The translations under genes and the position numbers were made by a program. From Pascua guehoae (lineage: Eukaryota > Basidiomycota > Tremellomycetes > Trichosporonales > Trichosporonaceae), in assembly GCA_001600415.1 (NCBI GenBank), contig BCJX01000001.1:1011635-1075634 (forward strand): DNA of 64,000 bases, read 5' to 3'. The notes beneath the pieces are model-generated. The model was not told the DNA's origin. It searched no databases and worked only from the letters and a program-made list of their open reading frames with translations. Shown here one piece after another: positions 37,894 to 48,707 of this stretch (positions within the stretch are counted from its first letter, which is position 1; the number at the start of each line of letters is the position of its first letter).

Positions 37894-39724
37894 CCTTGAT
37901 CAGTATGCGTGGTGGCCGTGCGGTGCGAAGACGAAATGAGACAGACCGCAACGCGCGCTGCGCTTGCGTGTTATCGTCTAGTTGTGTAGGTGTTAGGTGA
38001 GGGTGCGAGGGGAGAAGTGAGGTCGAAGTCGCACTGCGAGACGACGACGTGCGAGGTAGAGGTCAAGGTGGTGGGGGTTCCAGTGGTGTGTGTACGTTGC
38101 AGAGGTGGCCAAGACGAGTGCGAGCAAAGTGGAAGCGAGCGAGAGCGAGCAAGAGCAAGCGCTGATAGCTGTGCGCTGGGACGTGTGCAGTTAAACTATT
38201 CGAGGACCAGCCTCCAAACCCTCGTTCAAGTGAGCCGAGTAGGCGGAGAAAAACACACAGTGCAGGGTTGGAGAGGGGGCAATGGATTGGGTTGGGTTGT
38301 GCATGCGTGCGGCGTGCGAGGCGTGGTGTGCATCCTTGCACCGTTGCTGCGGTTTGGTTGCGCGGTGCCGAGGTCGCGAGCTGGCGCCGGAGGCGTTATC
38401 CTTGGCGGCATGGGCGGCTCGCGCGGGACGGGGTTGTTGAATGCAACGGGTGTGCGCAGGGACGCCTCCGGGGCGACGGCGGAGAGGAGGAGCACGAGTT
38501 GAACCTGGTGACAGTTGGGTTGTGGTGGTGGTAGTAAAGGTAAGCTTGTTTCCGTCCCGCGTTCCTCGACACCTGCGTCATAAACCATGCAAAGGCAGGC
38601 CGTGCACCCCGAGGCGGCCGAGGCGGCGGCGCCAGCCAGGATAACAAAAAGTGGGTTGGATAATTACGGGCCGCCGGGAGGGTGCACTTTCACAAAAAAA
38701 GATGCAAGACAACGTAAGAATCAGATATTTGGATTGCCGGTCATCCCTGGTAGCCTGGCATGAACCGTGACCCAAGGGCAACGACGCTGCGGGTGGTAGA
38801 GGACGTAGAGGTCGGCTAGGTGAAACCGTAACCTTGGAATGTCTGAAGCAAAGTTCTATCGACGCCGTTGATGCCGGAGCATAAATCTCGTCGTCATTCG
38901 TACTGGCAGACCCAGTCGTCATGCACTTAGCTGACAGAGTTTAGCCCACGCCAGGGGACCGACCACCAAGCAACGTGTCCGGACCAACAATCAGTTGCAG
39001 CTGTCGCATGTTGGAGGCACAGAAGGTTGCCACCCAGCAAGACCAGAAGTGGGATGGAGGTGGTAGCGCGCGCCAGTGCTGGGGTAGTGTCGATCCTCTA
39101 ATGTTCTGTGATCGTCGTTGGTAAAAAGAATGCACACGGATCTGCACACACCCACTACCCACTACCCACTGGGTATAACCCGCACAACCGCACAGCAACA
39201 GTAGCGTGGCCAGCGGCCCCCGGCCCGGGGCGGCACCCAACGGCCAAGGACGCGGACATGACTCTGCGCCGTCACGGGCCCAAGCCATGCATGCCCAGCG
39301 ACCAGTCAAGAGCCAGAGTCGCATGGTCGCAGAGACTACACCCTGCATGCAATGCACGGTACGCACAGGCGTACGCGCACGGTACCAATTCCATGGTCCA
39401 AAGAGGTGCCACGTGTTGAAGTACATGCAGGCGCCAGGCACGGGCCAGGCTAGCCAGGCTGATGGGGCGGCAAAAGCACCCACGGCCCGCCGCACCCAGA
39501 GCCAACCCAACCCCTCCCACCTCGCCATTGCCGCAAATTAGATTCCGCCCCGTCCGCCCCCGCCCAGTGCCGCCTGTGCCGCCTGTGCCGCATGCCGCTC
39601 CGCCCCCGCCCAACTCCACATCCATCCAGAACCGGCCCCTCAAGTTGTCCAGCCCACAACGCAAACTGTCCTAAACGCACCGAGTCGTTCTTGCTGCCTC
39701 TTACTCACCACCAACTGCTACACT
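37894..39724. other. Divergent intergenic region
   Basis: It lies between the minus-strand membrane protein and plus-strand PDX1. No supported gene. It includes short GCC(G/T)CCTGTGCC repeats near 39.57-39.59 kb and ACCCACTACCCACTACCCACTGGG at about 39.15 kb (a 7-nt CCCACTA array). The last 200 bases are C-rich and precede the PDX1 ATG. Confidence 0.55.
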
Positions 39725-41286
39725 ATGCGCGCAGCGTCGTCCCTCGCCCGCGTGGCGCGTGCACGCGTCTGTCGCCCGATGGGAGGTGAGTCGAGTCTGG
39801 CGCCGGGAAGTGTATGGCTTGAGCAGTTGGCATTTTGCGATTGCAGCTGCAGCAGCAATTGCAGTTGCGGCTGCGGCTGCAGTGCGACTGCGAGCAGCTT
39901 GTGCAAGCGATGCAATCAGAGCCCAACCCACCGCCGTCCTCCATCACGTTTCTTATCATTTGCTACTTGCGGGGATATGACTAACCCCCAGCGCGCTTTG
40001 CGTCGTCGGTCATGAGGATGCCCGCCATGTCGCCGACCATGACCGAGGGCGGGATCGCAGAGTGGAAGGTTGCCGAGGGCCAGCCGTTTGCCGCGGGCGA
40101 TGTGTTGCTTGAGATTGTGAGTCGTGCGTGGGTGTAGGGCGGGGCCAAGTGGGGTGTTGTGTCGCGGAACGAATGTGGGCTGGCTTGCGTGAGCTTTGGA
40201 ATGGCGGTAGTTACAGCTGGTGCATGAGGGATAGAGCGAGATAGAGTTGGTGTGGGGTCTCTCCTCAGCCTGCCTTGATCTTTGGTGCCATTTATCATTG
40301 CGCATGCCAGCAGCCCGGATACTTACCTGGGCGCAAGGCATGTCGTCACTGGATCTGCTACCCAGGGGCGTTCACGCGCCCTCCCCCGCACTCTCGACTG
40401 CACAACCGATCGTCATCACCCAACTAACAGCCAGGAAACGGACAAGGCGACCATCGACGTCGAGGCACAGGACGACGGCATTCTCGCAAAGATTGTCTTC
40501 CCCGCAGGATCCAAGGGTGTGCCCGTGGGCGAGGCCATTGCCGTGCTCGCCGAGGAGGGCGACGACCTGAGCAAGGTCGAGGTGCCAAAGGACCTGAGTC
40601 CCGAAAAGGCAAACATTCCCAAGGAGGACGACAAGCCCGCGCCTGCACCTCCTGCTCCCGCCAAGGAGTCGGCGTCGCCACCTGCCTCGTCATCCTCGTC
40701 GGCACCAGCCCACAAGCCTGTCGAGCTCGACACGTCCAAGCCCATGTTCCCGTCCGTGATGCGTCTTCTCCAAGAGTCGGACCTCTCGGCCGACGCCATT
40801 GCCAAAATCAAGCCCACGGGCAGGAATGGCATGATCACACAGGGCGACGTGCTCGCGGCAATGGGCAAGATTAAGAGCCCCTACGGAACGGCAGAAAAGC
40901 TCCTCACAGACCCCATGCTCCCCGGCGGCAGGCATGCGAGCGAGGTGAGTCAAACCCCGTTGAACAAACCCATCTCGTCTCGCCGCTAACATCAGGCCAA
41001 GGCCGCCCCCGCCGCCGGCTCGGCAGCCAAGCCCAAGCCCGAACCCCCGCTCGACGGCCCCGCCCTCCGCCGCCTCATCGTCGCCGGCCTCACCAAGGCA
41101 ACCGCACCAAAGCCCCTGCCGTCCAGCTCGTCGGCGTCGGCGTCACCAAAGGTCACTGACGCAGAGTTTGACGACCTCCTCGCCGACTATGGCGCCCTCA
41201 TCCCCAAGCCCGCACCCGCTCCGGCCGCTGCGCCGGCGGCACCCGCGGCCCCCGCCGCGCACGACGAGTTGGCTGGTTTGTTCTAG
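39725..41286 (+). CDS. PDX1: Pyruvate dehydrogenase complex E3-binding protein (protein X)
   Basis: Tethers dihydrolipoamide dehydrogenase (E3) to the E2 core of pyruvate dehydrogenase in the mitochondrial matrix. Exons 39725-39785, 39992-40116, 40435-40944 and 40996-41286 join in phase to 328 residues. Residues 1-24 are Arg/Ala-rich and acid-free, a matrix presequence. The lipoyl domain follows, starting at MPAMSPTMTEG, with the lipoylated Lys66 in ETDKATIDVE split from the preceding strand by intron 2. An Ala/Pro/Lys-rich linker leads to the peripheral subunit-binding domain (about 166-207: FPSVMRLL, KPTGRNG, ITQGDVLAAM). A second Ala/Pro-rich linker ends in HDELAGLF. The catalytic acyltransferase domain with its HxxxD motif is absent, which separates PDX1 from E2. 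Intron 1 (206 nt) carries CAG/CTG-rich triplets. It converges on YIP1. Confidence 0.92.
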
Positions 41287-41754
41287 GTTTAGATGCATCC
41301 GTAACTAGTAGGCTGGACTGGATGTCGGCCTGATGAAGCACTATTTCATGCCGTACCAAGGCGGTCTTCACAAACTGTAGCCTAAAGCCGTCGATCCGGG
41401 CGTATGGACCTGCACGCTTGTGGTACCCTCAGCGTCACCATTCGTGAGCACCACCACCTGCCTCTGTGCCCGCGCGCTGGTGTACGAGTACCGGCAGGGT
41501 CGGAGTCCGAACCGTGCTCGCCCATGCCGTTGAGCACAAAGTCGCAACCCGGCCATGGTCGCTGGTGGGAGTAGGACCGATAAGCCGCCCCTGTCTCCCT
41601 GCCTCGTGCTCGTTATCCACCCCACCCTTGTCCAATCTTGATCCCTTTCCGACACCTCCCCAAAGCCCCAACCCCCTAGGACCGGTCTCGGTCCGCCTCT
41701 CTAGTGTGGCATGGAATGCTACATGCTCGATATCTACATGCAATCCACACCCCC
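41287..41754. other. Convergent 3' region between PDX1 and YIP1
   Basis: About 470 bases shared by the 3' ends of two convergent genes. No gene is seen. Confidence 0.6.
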
Positions 41755-42949
41755 TCATGGGCTCTGGGCGCGGAATATGCTCAGGAGCGCAAAGCACCCA
41801 TACAACAGGCCGACGGGGTAGGCGACGAGGAGGCGCTGGTGGTCCATGCGGAGGACGGCGACAAAGATTGAGCTCGCAGAGTATGTGCACCACACGACGG
41901 AGAGAATCGACAGGACGTAGCCGATAATGTGGTCAATGCCGACGCCAATGCCGAGCCCGCCCAATCCGACCATCGGGAGTAAGCAGTAGCCCAGGACCGA
42001 GGCGGTGCGGTACGCGTCGATGCCCGTGTCGGACATGAGGTTGAGGAGGGTGTAAATGGCCGTCGTGCCCAGGAGGCCGACGCCGTAGATGTAGGAGAAT
42101 TGCGGCTTGCCGGACTGTGGGGTTCATGGCAGGTGTGTCAGAGGTGTGTTAGAGACGGGAAGTCAAGGTGGCCAAGGTGGTGTCGGAGATCGGAGCGAAA
42201 TGGGGACCGAGAAGCAGAAGGGTGCGGGGTGCGAACGGAAGGGCAGCGTCAGTATTCGTTCTTGCCGACTTGAAGTCGGGGATACTCACAAGCAACAGGA
42301 CAAACGCAAAGGCAAAGCAGAAGACGAACGGGCCCGCAAGGTCGGCGTCATCCATGATGCTTGGCTCGACCTTTGCCAGGGGGTTCAGGACGGTGAGCGA
42401 CTTTTGGAGAATGTGCGATGGGTTGACTCCGAGTTCTGGGGTGTGAGCCGTGTTCTGTGCGCAGTGTTGGGTGGTGATGAGAGAGGAAGCAGTCGGCGGG
42501 TCGAGGCGCTGAAGCTGCCAGGTGGCGATCACAATGATCGGCATCGCTACGGTCCATCGTACTCCCACCCCGCATCTCCTCCCCCTTCCCTCCTCGAGAC
42601 CACTGCCATTGTTACTCGCCCTGTCTCCCCTCCCATAGCCGCACACCAACTCACCCTCCATCAAGCTCGGCTCTCCCTCAAACCCGCCCGTCCCAAACGC
42701 GTGCCACCACCGCCCCTCGGTTGGCATCGCTATCCTTCCCGAGGCCATGTTGCCCGATGGCGCCGCGTACGATGATCCGGCCCCGTACGATCCCATGCTC
42801 CCCATGCCCATGCTGCCGCCGACGTTGCCGCCCATGTTGCCCATGTTGCCGCTGCTCCCCTGGCTGTCGTAGCCGTACCCCTGGCCCTGGAAGAAGGCGA
42901 GTGGCTCGGCCTGCGCAGAGTACCCCGAGTACGAGTTCTGGTTGAACAT
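41755..42949 (-). CDS. YIP1: YIP1-type Rab-interacting Golgi/ER membrane protein
   Basis: Exons 42655-42949, 42290-42435 and 41755-42114 on the minus strand join in phase to 266 residues. The first 95 residues are Gly/Ser/Met/Tyr-rich ([17 protein letters not shown]). They are followed by the family hallmark [20 protein letters not shown] and by [10 protein letters not shown], where the Yip1 membrane domain begins. Five hydrophobic segments follow (around [63 protein letters not shown] and [15 protein letters not shown]). Yip1 binds prenylated Rab/Ypt GTPases and is needed for ER-to-Golgi vesicle formation. Its length is close to yeast Yip1 (about 250). Introns of 219 and 175 nt are longer than average here. 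The promoter is shared with the divergent MPP-beta gene. Confidence 0.93.
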
Positions 42950-43654
42950 GGTGTGTGGTGGTGGGAGGGAAGGAGGGTTGGTGGAATGAGTGTGAGGTTG
43001 GGTTGGGTGAGGCCAAGGGGGTGTCGCCGTGTCAACGCGTCGAGCCTCGTGGGTTGGTTTTGGATGTGCTCGATGAGAGCTTGCTGGTTGCTCTTGTAGA
43101 ATGTGTAGAATGTGTTGTCGATGTGTCAATGTGTATACCCTTGTCAAGAGCGACTCCCAGCTAGAGCCTGTCGCACCTAGCAATGCTAGTGGCATGACGT
43201 GGTGGACCTGCAGGACCTGGCCCAGTCGTGGCTGACCACGGGCCACGGGGGCAGACGCGTGGCGCGGCGAAGCTTGGGAGGTGGCTCGTGGCTCGTGGTC
43301 CAAGTGCCACTCTGAGTAAATGTTGATTTCGCCGCGGCATTAATCGTGGGCAGTCGAGCCGACCCTCGCTCTTCGGGGTGGGCCCTCCTTGGCCAACCAC
43401 TCGCGAGCAAGCATGCGACCTCGCCTCGCCTCGCCTGGAGCCTGCCTGCCTGGGTGCAACCAGCTCCTCCAGGCTCTGCCCCCGCCCAGCCCAGCCCAGC
43501 TTGCCAGCCAGCCCCGCCCCAGCCTACCTGCCTGGGATCAGCCCCTGTGGGTGGGTGGATTCGGAAGTAGTCGCCCGTTGCACTGTCTGCGCCTTGGTTG
43601 GCCCCTTTGCTCGACCTCGACACCATCTCCTCTCTCTTCACCACCACCACCCCA
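42950..43654. other. Bidirectional promoter region between YIP1 and MPP-beta
   Basis: About 700 bases. The middle (43.39-43.53 kb) carries CCTCGCCT and GCCCAGCCCAGC-type repeats. The last 80 bases before the MPP-beta ATG are CT/CCA-rich (CACCACCACCACCCC). No gene was recognised. Confidence 0.6.
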
Positions 43655-45868
43655 ATGTCCGCCGCCCGTCTCCTCTCCCGGGCCGCCCGCCCAGCGGTCG
43701 CCCTCCGTCAGCCGGTGCGTCCTCGTCCCACATCAACCGCCCCGCACGCACGCCGAGCGCGCTCCCCGCCAGTGCCGTGTCCATTGCAGCCCCTCCGATT
43801 GGCTGTAATGAGATGGGGGTGCGGGTCGGCAAAGACGAGGTGGGAGCGAGCTCTGAGCTCTCCCCGTCTCGCCTCGACGACCTCAGCCCCTCCCTTGTGC
43901 CCCGAGAGCACTTGAGGACGGCAGGCATCGCGCTCGGCGACGAGCCACCCCTCTTTCAGGCGCTGACACCAGGTGATTTGTCCCCCGCTCGTACTGGCAC
44001 TTGGTTCCCACTCGCCTTGATTCTTCACGCCCTGCTCGCTCCCCTCCCCCTTCGTCTCTGCCTCACTTTTCCCCTACAGACCCTCGCGCGCACCCTTGCG
44101 ACGCCGGTCACCCACAAGACGGCCGACCCCGTCACCAAGGAGAGCGTCCTCTCCAACGGCCTTTCGGTCGTTACCGAGACCATCCCGGGTGCCTCGACCT
44201 CGACCGTCGGTCTCTGGATCGATGCCGGCTCGCGTGCCGACGCCCCCAACGCCAGCGGTACCGCGCACTTCCTTGAGGTGGGTCTTGTGGCCAGTTGAAG
44301 GACTGGGAGACTGGGCCGTCCGGTGTGTTGTGGACACCTATGGCTTGTCGGAAACGTAAAGCGCGGACGTTTTGCATTCCGCGCCTCCCGGTTGGCCGAC
44401 ATTTCCGCACCAACGCTTGGATTATGCTGACATCCGCCTCTCTATCTCTTGCATCTTGTGACTGCTCCCTCGCTACGCATATGCCTACTGCAATGATTTG
44501 CTGGCACTCGCGGTGCCTCTCGCCTCGACCCCCACTCGCGTCGACTCTCGCCTCGACGACCCCACCCCACCCCTTCCACCCACCTCCTCCCTACTCGGCG
44601 CCCACATACAGCACCTCGCGTTCAAGGGCACCAAGTCGCGCTCGCAGATGCAGCTCGAGCTCGAGGTTGAGAACATTGGCGCGCACCTGAACGCCTACAC
44701 CTCGCGCGAGCAGACTGTCTACTACGCCAAGGCGTTTGACAAGGACGTCCCTGCGGCCGTCAACGTCCTTTCGGACATTCTCCAGAACTCGAAGCTCGAC
44801 GAGTCTGCCATTGAGCGTGAGCGCGACGTCATCCTCCGCGAGCAGGAGGAGGTCGACAAGCAGCTCGAGGAGGTTGTCTTTGACCACCTCCACGCTGTTG
44901 CCTTCCAGGGCCAGGCCCTCGGCAACACCATCCTCGGCCCCAAGGACCACATCAACTCGATCAACAAGGCCGACCTCCAGGGCTACATTGCCAAGAACTA
45001 CACTGCCGACCGCATGTGCCTCGTCGGTGCCGGTTCCGTCTCGCACGAGGCTCTTGTCGAGCTTGCCGCCAAGAACTTTGCCTCGCTTCCCACCTCGTCC
45101 AACCCCATCCCCCTCGGCAAGTCGAACCAGGCCCCCACCAAGTTCACTGGTTCCGAGGTCCGCATCCGTGACGACACCATGAGCACGGCCAACATTGCCA
45201 TTGCCTTTGAGGGTGTCGGATGGAAGAGCCCCGACTACTGGCCGATGCTCGTCATGCAGTCCATCTTTGGCAACTGGGACCGCTCGCTCGGCGCCTCGCC
45301 CCTCCTTTCGTCGCGCCTCAGCCACATCATCTCGTCCAACAACCTCGCCAACTCGTTCATGTCCTTCTCGACCTCGTACTCGGACACTGGTCTCTGGGGT
45401 ATCTACATGGTTTCCGAGAAGTGAGTCGGAAGTGACAGCGTCGTCGAAGAGCACGGCCCTGCTCCCCGCACTTGTCCATGTATCCCATACCAATCGCTAA
45501 CCCCCAGCCTCATGAACCTTGACGACCTCACCCACTTCACCATGAAGGAGTGGACCCGCATGGCGATGAACCCCATGACCAACGAGGTCGAGCGCGCCAA
45601 GTCGCAGCTCAAGGCCTCGCTCCTCCTCGGCCTCGACGGCACCACCGCCATCGCCGAGGACATTGGTCGCCAGATGATCACCACCGGCAAGCGCTACACT
45701 CCCAAGGAGATTGAGCGTTACGTCAACGCCGTCACTGTCGAGGACATTAAGCGTGTCGCTCAGAAGTACCTTTGGGACAAGGACTTTGCGATGGCCGCCG
45801 TCGGTCGCGTTGAGGGCATCCTCTCGTACGACAGAATGAGGGCCGCGACAAGCTCGTTGACGTACTAG
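43655..45868 (+). CDS. MAS1: Mitochondrial processing peptidase, beta (catalytic) subunit
   Basis: Cleaves presequences from imported matrix proteins. Exons 43655-43714, 44080-44277, 44612-45420 and 45508-45868 join in phase to 475 residues, the usual length. The inverted zinc motif HxxEH is H83-F-L-E86-H87, reconstructed across the junction of exons 2 and 3, and the third zinc ligand Glu163 falls exactly 76 residues after His87, as in the M16B family. An intact motif marks the beta rather than the alpha subunit. The Gly-rich substrate loop that characterises alpha-MPP is not seen. Residues 1-30 are an Arg/Ala/Leu presequence (MSAARLLSRAARPAVALRQP then TLARTLATPVTH). Introns 1 and 2 (365 and 334 nt) are unusually long for the window, intron 3 is 87 nt. 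Confidence 0.95.
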
Positions 45869-46154
45869 TCGACTATCCATAACGACTAGTAGAATAAAAA
45901 TGCATCATTGCGGGTGGCTGCGGAGAGACGGCCAGAGAACCAACCTTGCGTTTCGTATAGACAGCTGACGAGGTTACATCCCATTACTCTCAGCCTTCAG
46001 AGTTATACGACAATCGCCAAACTAGTACTCGTACCATCTTCACATGCATGCACCAACTACCAGGCTTCGCTCATCCCTCATGTATGGAGACATCCTAGAA
46101 CGCAATATACACTTTTCCGAGTCGTATCAACACCCTGCACATTTCAGACCGCGT

Positions 46155-46767
46155 TCACTGGGGTAGCGGCTCATACACGCCCTCCAGCAGCGCCTCAGCA
46201 ATAATGTCCAGCTCCTCCTCACCCTCACCCCACCACGACTTGAACGCGGCACGCCACCAGGGCCGCCGCTCGCGAGTTTGCACCGTCTTGCGGAATTCGT
46301 ACTGGTCGCAACCGCCACAGATCTGTTTATCAGTGAGCGTCCGTTTCTCACCCCGAAAGTAACACGCACTCGTCCATGCTCGTGAGAGAGGAGCATCGTC
46401 GTCGTCCAGCAGGTAACGCAGTGCGCGTTCACCTGGCGTCAGCGAACTCATTTTGTTCTGTCCGTTGAGTACTCACCTGTTCCGCGGCCTCGAGACGCTC
46501 GAGCGTGGCCGTGGCCACATCGATGTGCAGCGACCCAGGCTCCATGTTGCTCATCTTGCCCTTGATAGTCGTGATCTGTTGCTGGAGCGTGACGAGGCGC
46601 CCGCTGAGTGCAATCGTCGACCGCTCGCCCACCTCTGCCCTTGGAGGCCGCACCCGCTCATACGTCGTCCAACGGCTCTCGATGTTCTCGGCCCGCCACG
46701 AGAGGCCCCATGACTCTAGTGTTGCCTCGTTCGAAGGTCGTCTGGGACTACATTTTTGTGAGTCCAT
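46155..46767 (-). CDS. Small CxxC...CxxC protein, unknown function
   Basis: The model has three exons (46477-46767, 46352-46432, 46155-46322) and 179 residues. Exon 1 encodes a hydrophilic helical region (WRAENIESRWTTYERVR) and a coiled-coil-like segment (LVTLQQQITTIKGKM, then ATATLERLEAAEQ). A 44-nt intron with a perfect CTGAC branch site leads to HCVTCW, and a 29-nt GT..AG intron leads to ICGGCDQYEFRK, bringing two CxxC pairs 20 residues apart, as in zinc knuckles. The C-terminus is RRPWWRAAFKSWWGEGEEEL and then LPQ. An alternative reading keeps the 29-nt segment: the frame starting at ATG 46451 (MSSLTPGERALRYLLDDDD…) runs through to the same C-terminus but loses exon 1 and one Cys pair. 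The 5' end overlaps the divergent Myb-like gene, so the start is uncertain. Confidence 0.55.
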
Positions 46768-47549
46768 CAACCTAGGTTCGTCCCTACTGACTGTTAAAGA
46801 AAGGGTGCAAGGGTCAATGGCCCAATCTGTCTGCTGCGCACTCACACCGGGCGTGGGCCGCCTATGCCGGTGACCATCGGACTGAATTTCTAGAAGCCGC
46901 AGAAGCCTATGGCCGCGCCGGCATCGACCTGTCCCTGAGAACTGAAGTTGAGCGTCGTTCAGTCGACGCGAAGACTATGGCCGCAAGGTTCTTGTATCCG
47001 GAGGTCCACCTCTCCGCCGACCAGCAAGTGCAATAGCTGGGCAAGCTAACATAGAAGGATCGCCGAGCTAGTTTCTGTGCCAGAGCTCACACGGCCCAAG
47101 TGAGTGACATGGATCAATATGTGAGGTTCATGCTGACGAGGCAGGGCGGTTAAGGAGCGCAAATTGACGGTTGCCGTTAAGTTCACTCAAGCTGATGACG
47201 AGCTGCTCTGCCGGCTGGTGGCTTGGTGGACGGTGGAGCGACGGAAGAATTACGAGAAACCGACCCATTCAGCAGCAAAGTGGAACTGCATCAAAGTAAG
47301 TTGCACTCACCTAACCGTCCACTAAAAGTTCAGGCAACCATGGAGTCGGACTTCTCGAGGCTGCGCATTCGCTCGGCGCGGGCATGGGCAACCCGGCTGA
47401 CGAACGTGGAAAACCGGGACCAGGATGCCGCCGCCTGGATCGAGAAGCGCATTGACATATACGTCCGCGACCCAATCGATGCGGCGCTGAGGGTGGGAAA
47501 GGAAAAGACGGAGATGTCTGAGGAGGAGAGCAAACGTCGATTCGCATAG
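46710..47549 (+). CDS. Myb/Rap1-like domain protein (two homeodomain-like modules)
   Basis: Exons 46710-46757, 46800-46993, 47058-47099, 47145-47295 and 47334-47549 join to 216 residues. The first module reads KVVWDYIFKKGCKGQWPNL then SHRAWAAYAGDHRTEF. The second reads FTQADDELLCRLVAWW then KPTHSAAKWN and, across a 38-nt intron, RIRSARAWATRLTN. The pattern of an acidic first helix, a Trp-containing second helix and an (S/H)xRAW recognition helix resembles Rap1/TRF-type Myb domains, and DNA binding is inferred from this. The tail is acidic/basic charged (KEKTEMSEEESKRRF). The junction between exons 2 and 3 is the weak point: the donor GTATCC and an acceptor at 47057 (or 47054) keep the frame, but other pairs are possible. 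The first exon overlaps the divergent gene by 58 bases. Confidence 0.6.
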
Positions 47550-48707
47550 TAGGCGGGTCAGGTCGCGCATGTTTGTGGTGATGGGCCAGGATACTGTTCA
47601 GCTTCCCTGTAAGATGAAATAGCGACATGTACATACTCTATTGGCATGCGAGGTCGCGTCAAAACTCTTCGCAGACGAGTTCGCAGAGCCAAAGCAGCAC
47701 CAGATACATCTACACCTCACATACATCGCCACCCATTTCCAAGATGGCACGTGCACGAGCAACACCAAATCTCACACCCACAATCGGAAGACAGTACGAC
47801 CGAAGTCAACCCACAGTCGGACGACTGCACGACCGAAATCAACCCATATCGGTTCGGAGCGCAGCGCGCGGGGTGTGTGGATGTTTGGACAGGTACGCGG
47901 TGGCGCTGTTTCAAGAAGCAGGCAGGCGAGGGCGGGTTAGTGACAGTGGCTGGGGGCTGAGTAGGACATGAACATGTGGGGCTGGGGACGGGGACCACGA
48001 GGCGGAGATGCCGTCTGGCGCGGGCGATCGGGGGTAGCCTCTTGCCTATTGTCTACATGCCACTCGTGCGCGTGCTCGTCGGTAGCGCCTGTCGGCATGT
48101 AGTATGTGGGCGTTGGAGCGGTGGGGCAAGGTGGCGTCTGGGTGGGTGTGTGGTGGCGATCGGATGATGTTCGGTGGCGACTGCGAGCTGGGTCTGGGCT
48201 GGGTGCTGGGGCCTAGGGGGTTGGGGCTGTCGGCATGTGCACGATGGGATCATACGATCTCCAATGCAGGAGATCAGGAGAATGGGGAAGGTGGGATCTG
48301 GGATCCGTGGTTCCTGGGGCTTGTTGGCCTGTTGGGGCTGGCACCGAGTGGTGGCGACAAAGGGTCGGGCGACGATCAGGCAAGGCAAGGTGGCGTTGGC
48401 GTGTCGGCGTGTCCATTGGGTTCCTGGTGGGGTTGGTCGGTGGGCGTGGCGTGGTAGGAGTGAGGTGAGGTGAGCGTCTCTCCCAGAAGCATGGAAGCAT
48501 GCTCGTATGCTTCACGTACTCACGTCTTGTCTGCCTTGTCTGCGTGGTCTGCCTGCTCCATCGTCACATTGTATTGCACCTCGGCCTGTGCGCGGGGGAG
48601 ACCTGGTGGTTAGTGCGCAGCGGCCAATGTTGACGAGGAAAGCCAAAACCCCAACACATCTCTTTTCTCCTTGTCCGACCACTTTCCCCATCCTACTCAC
48701 CACCACC
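47550..48707. other. Intergenic, no supported gene
   Basis: It contains a roughly 27-base imperfect repeat, CGACCGAA(G/A)TCAACCCA…CGGA, near 47.81-47.86 kb. From 48.0 to 48.45 kb the + strand is G/T-rich. The last 50 bases before the next ATG are C/A-rich. Confidence 0.5.

Noticed and set aside
40117..40434. A separate small gene inside PDX1 intron 2
   Set aside because: The open frame there is the upstream extension of exon 3 through the intron. The lipoyl domain is only complete when it is removed.
43638..44028. Minus-strand frames opposite the MPP-beta presequence and intron 1
   Set aside because: They sit inside a well-supported gene, partly in its intron, with no recognisable product.
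44591..45493. 300-codon minus-strand frame
   Set aside because: It lies antisense to exon 3 of MPP-beta, whose zinc motif and length are unambiguous.
46458..46476. 19-nt GT..AG segment as an intron joining exon 1 of the CxxC gene to MSSLTPG
   Set aside because: It would keep the frame, but 19 nt is too short for spliceosome assembly. The 44-nt intron with a CTGAC branch site ending at 46433 is preferred.
47028..47054. 27-nt intron GTGCAA...ATAG in the Myb-like gene
   Set aside because: It gives the wrong phase for the next exon and places the branch site too near the AG. The donor at 46994 was used instead, with stated doubt.
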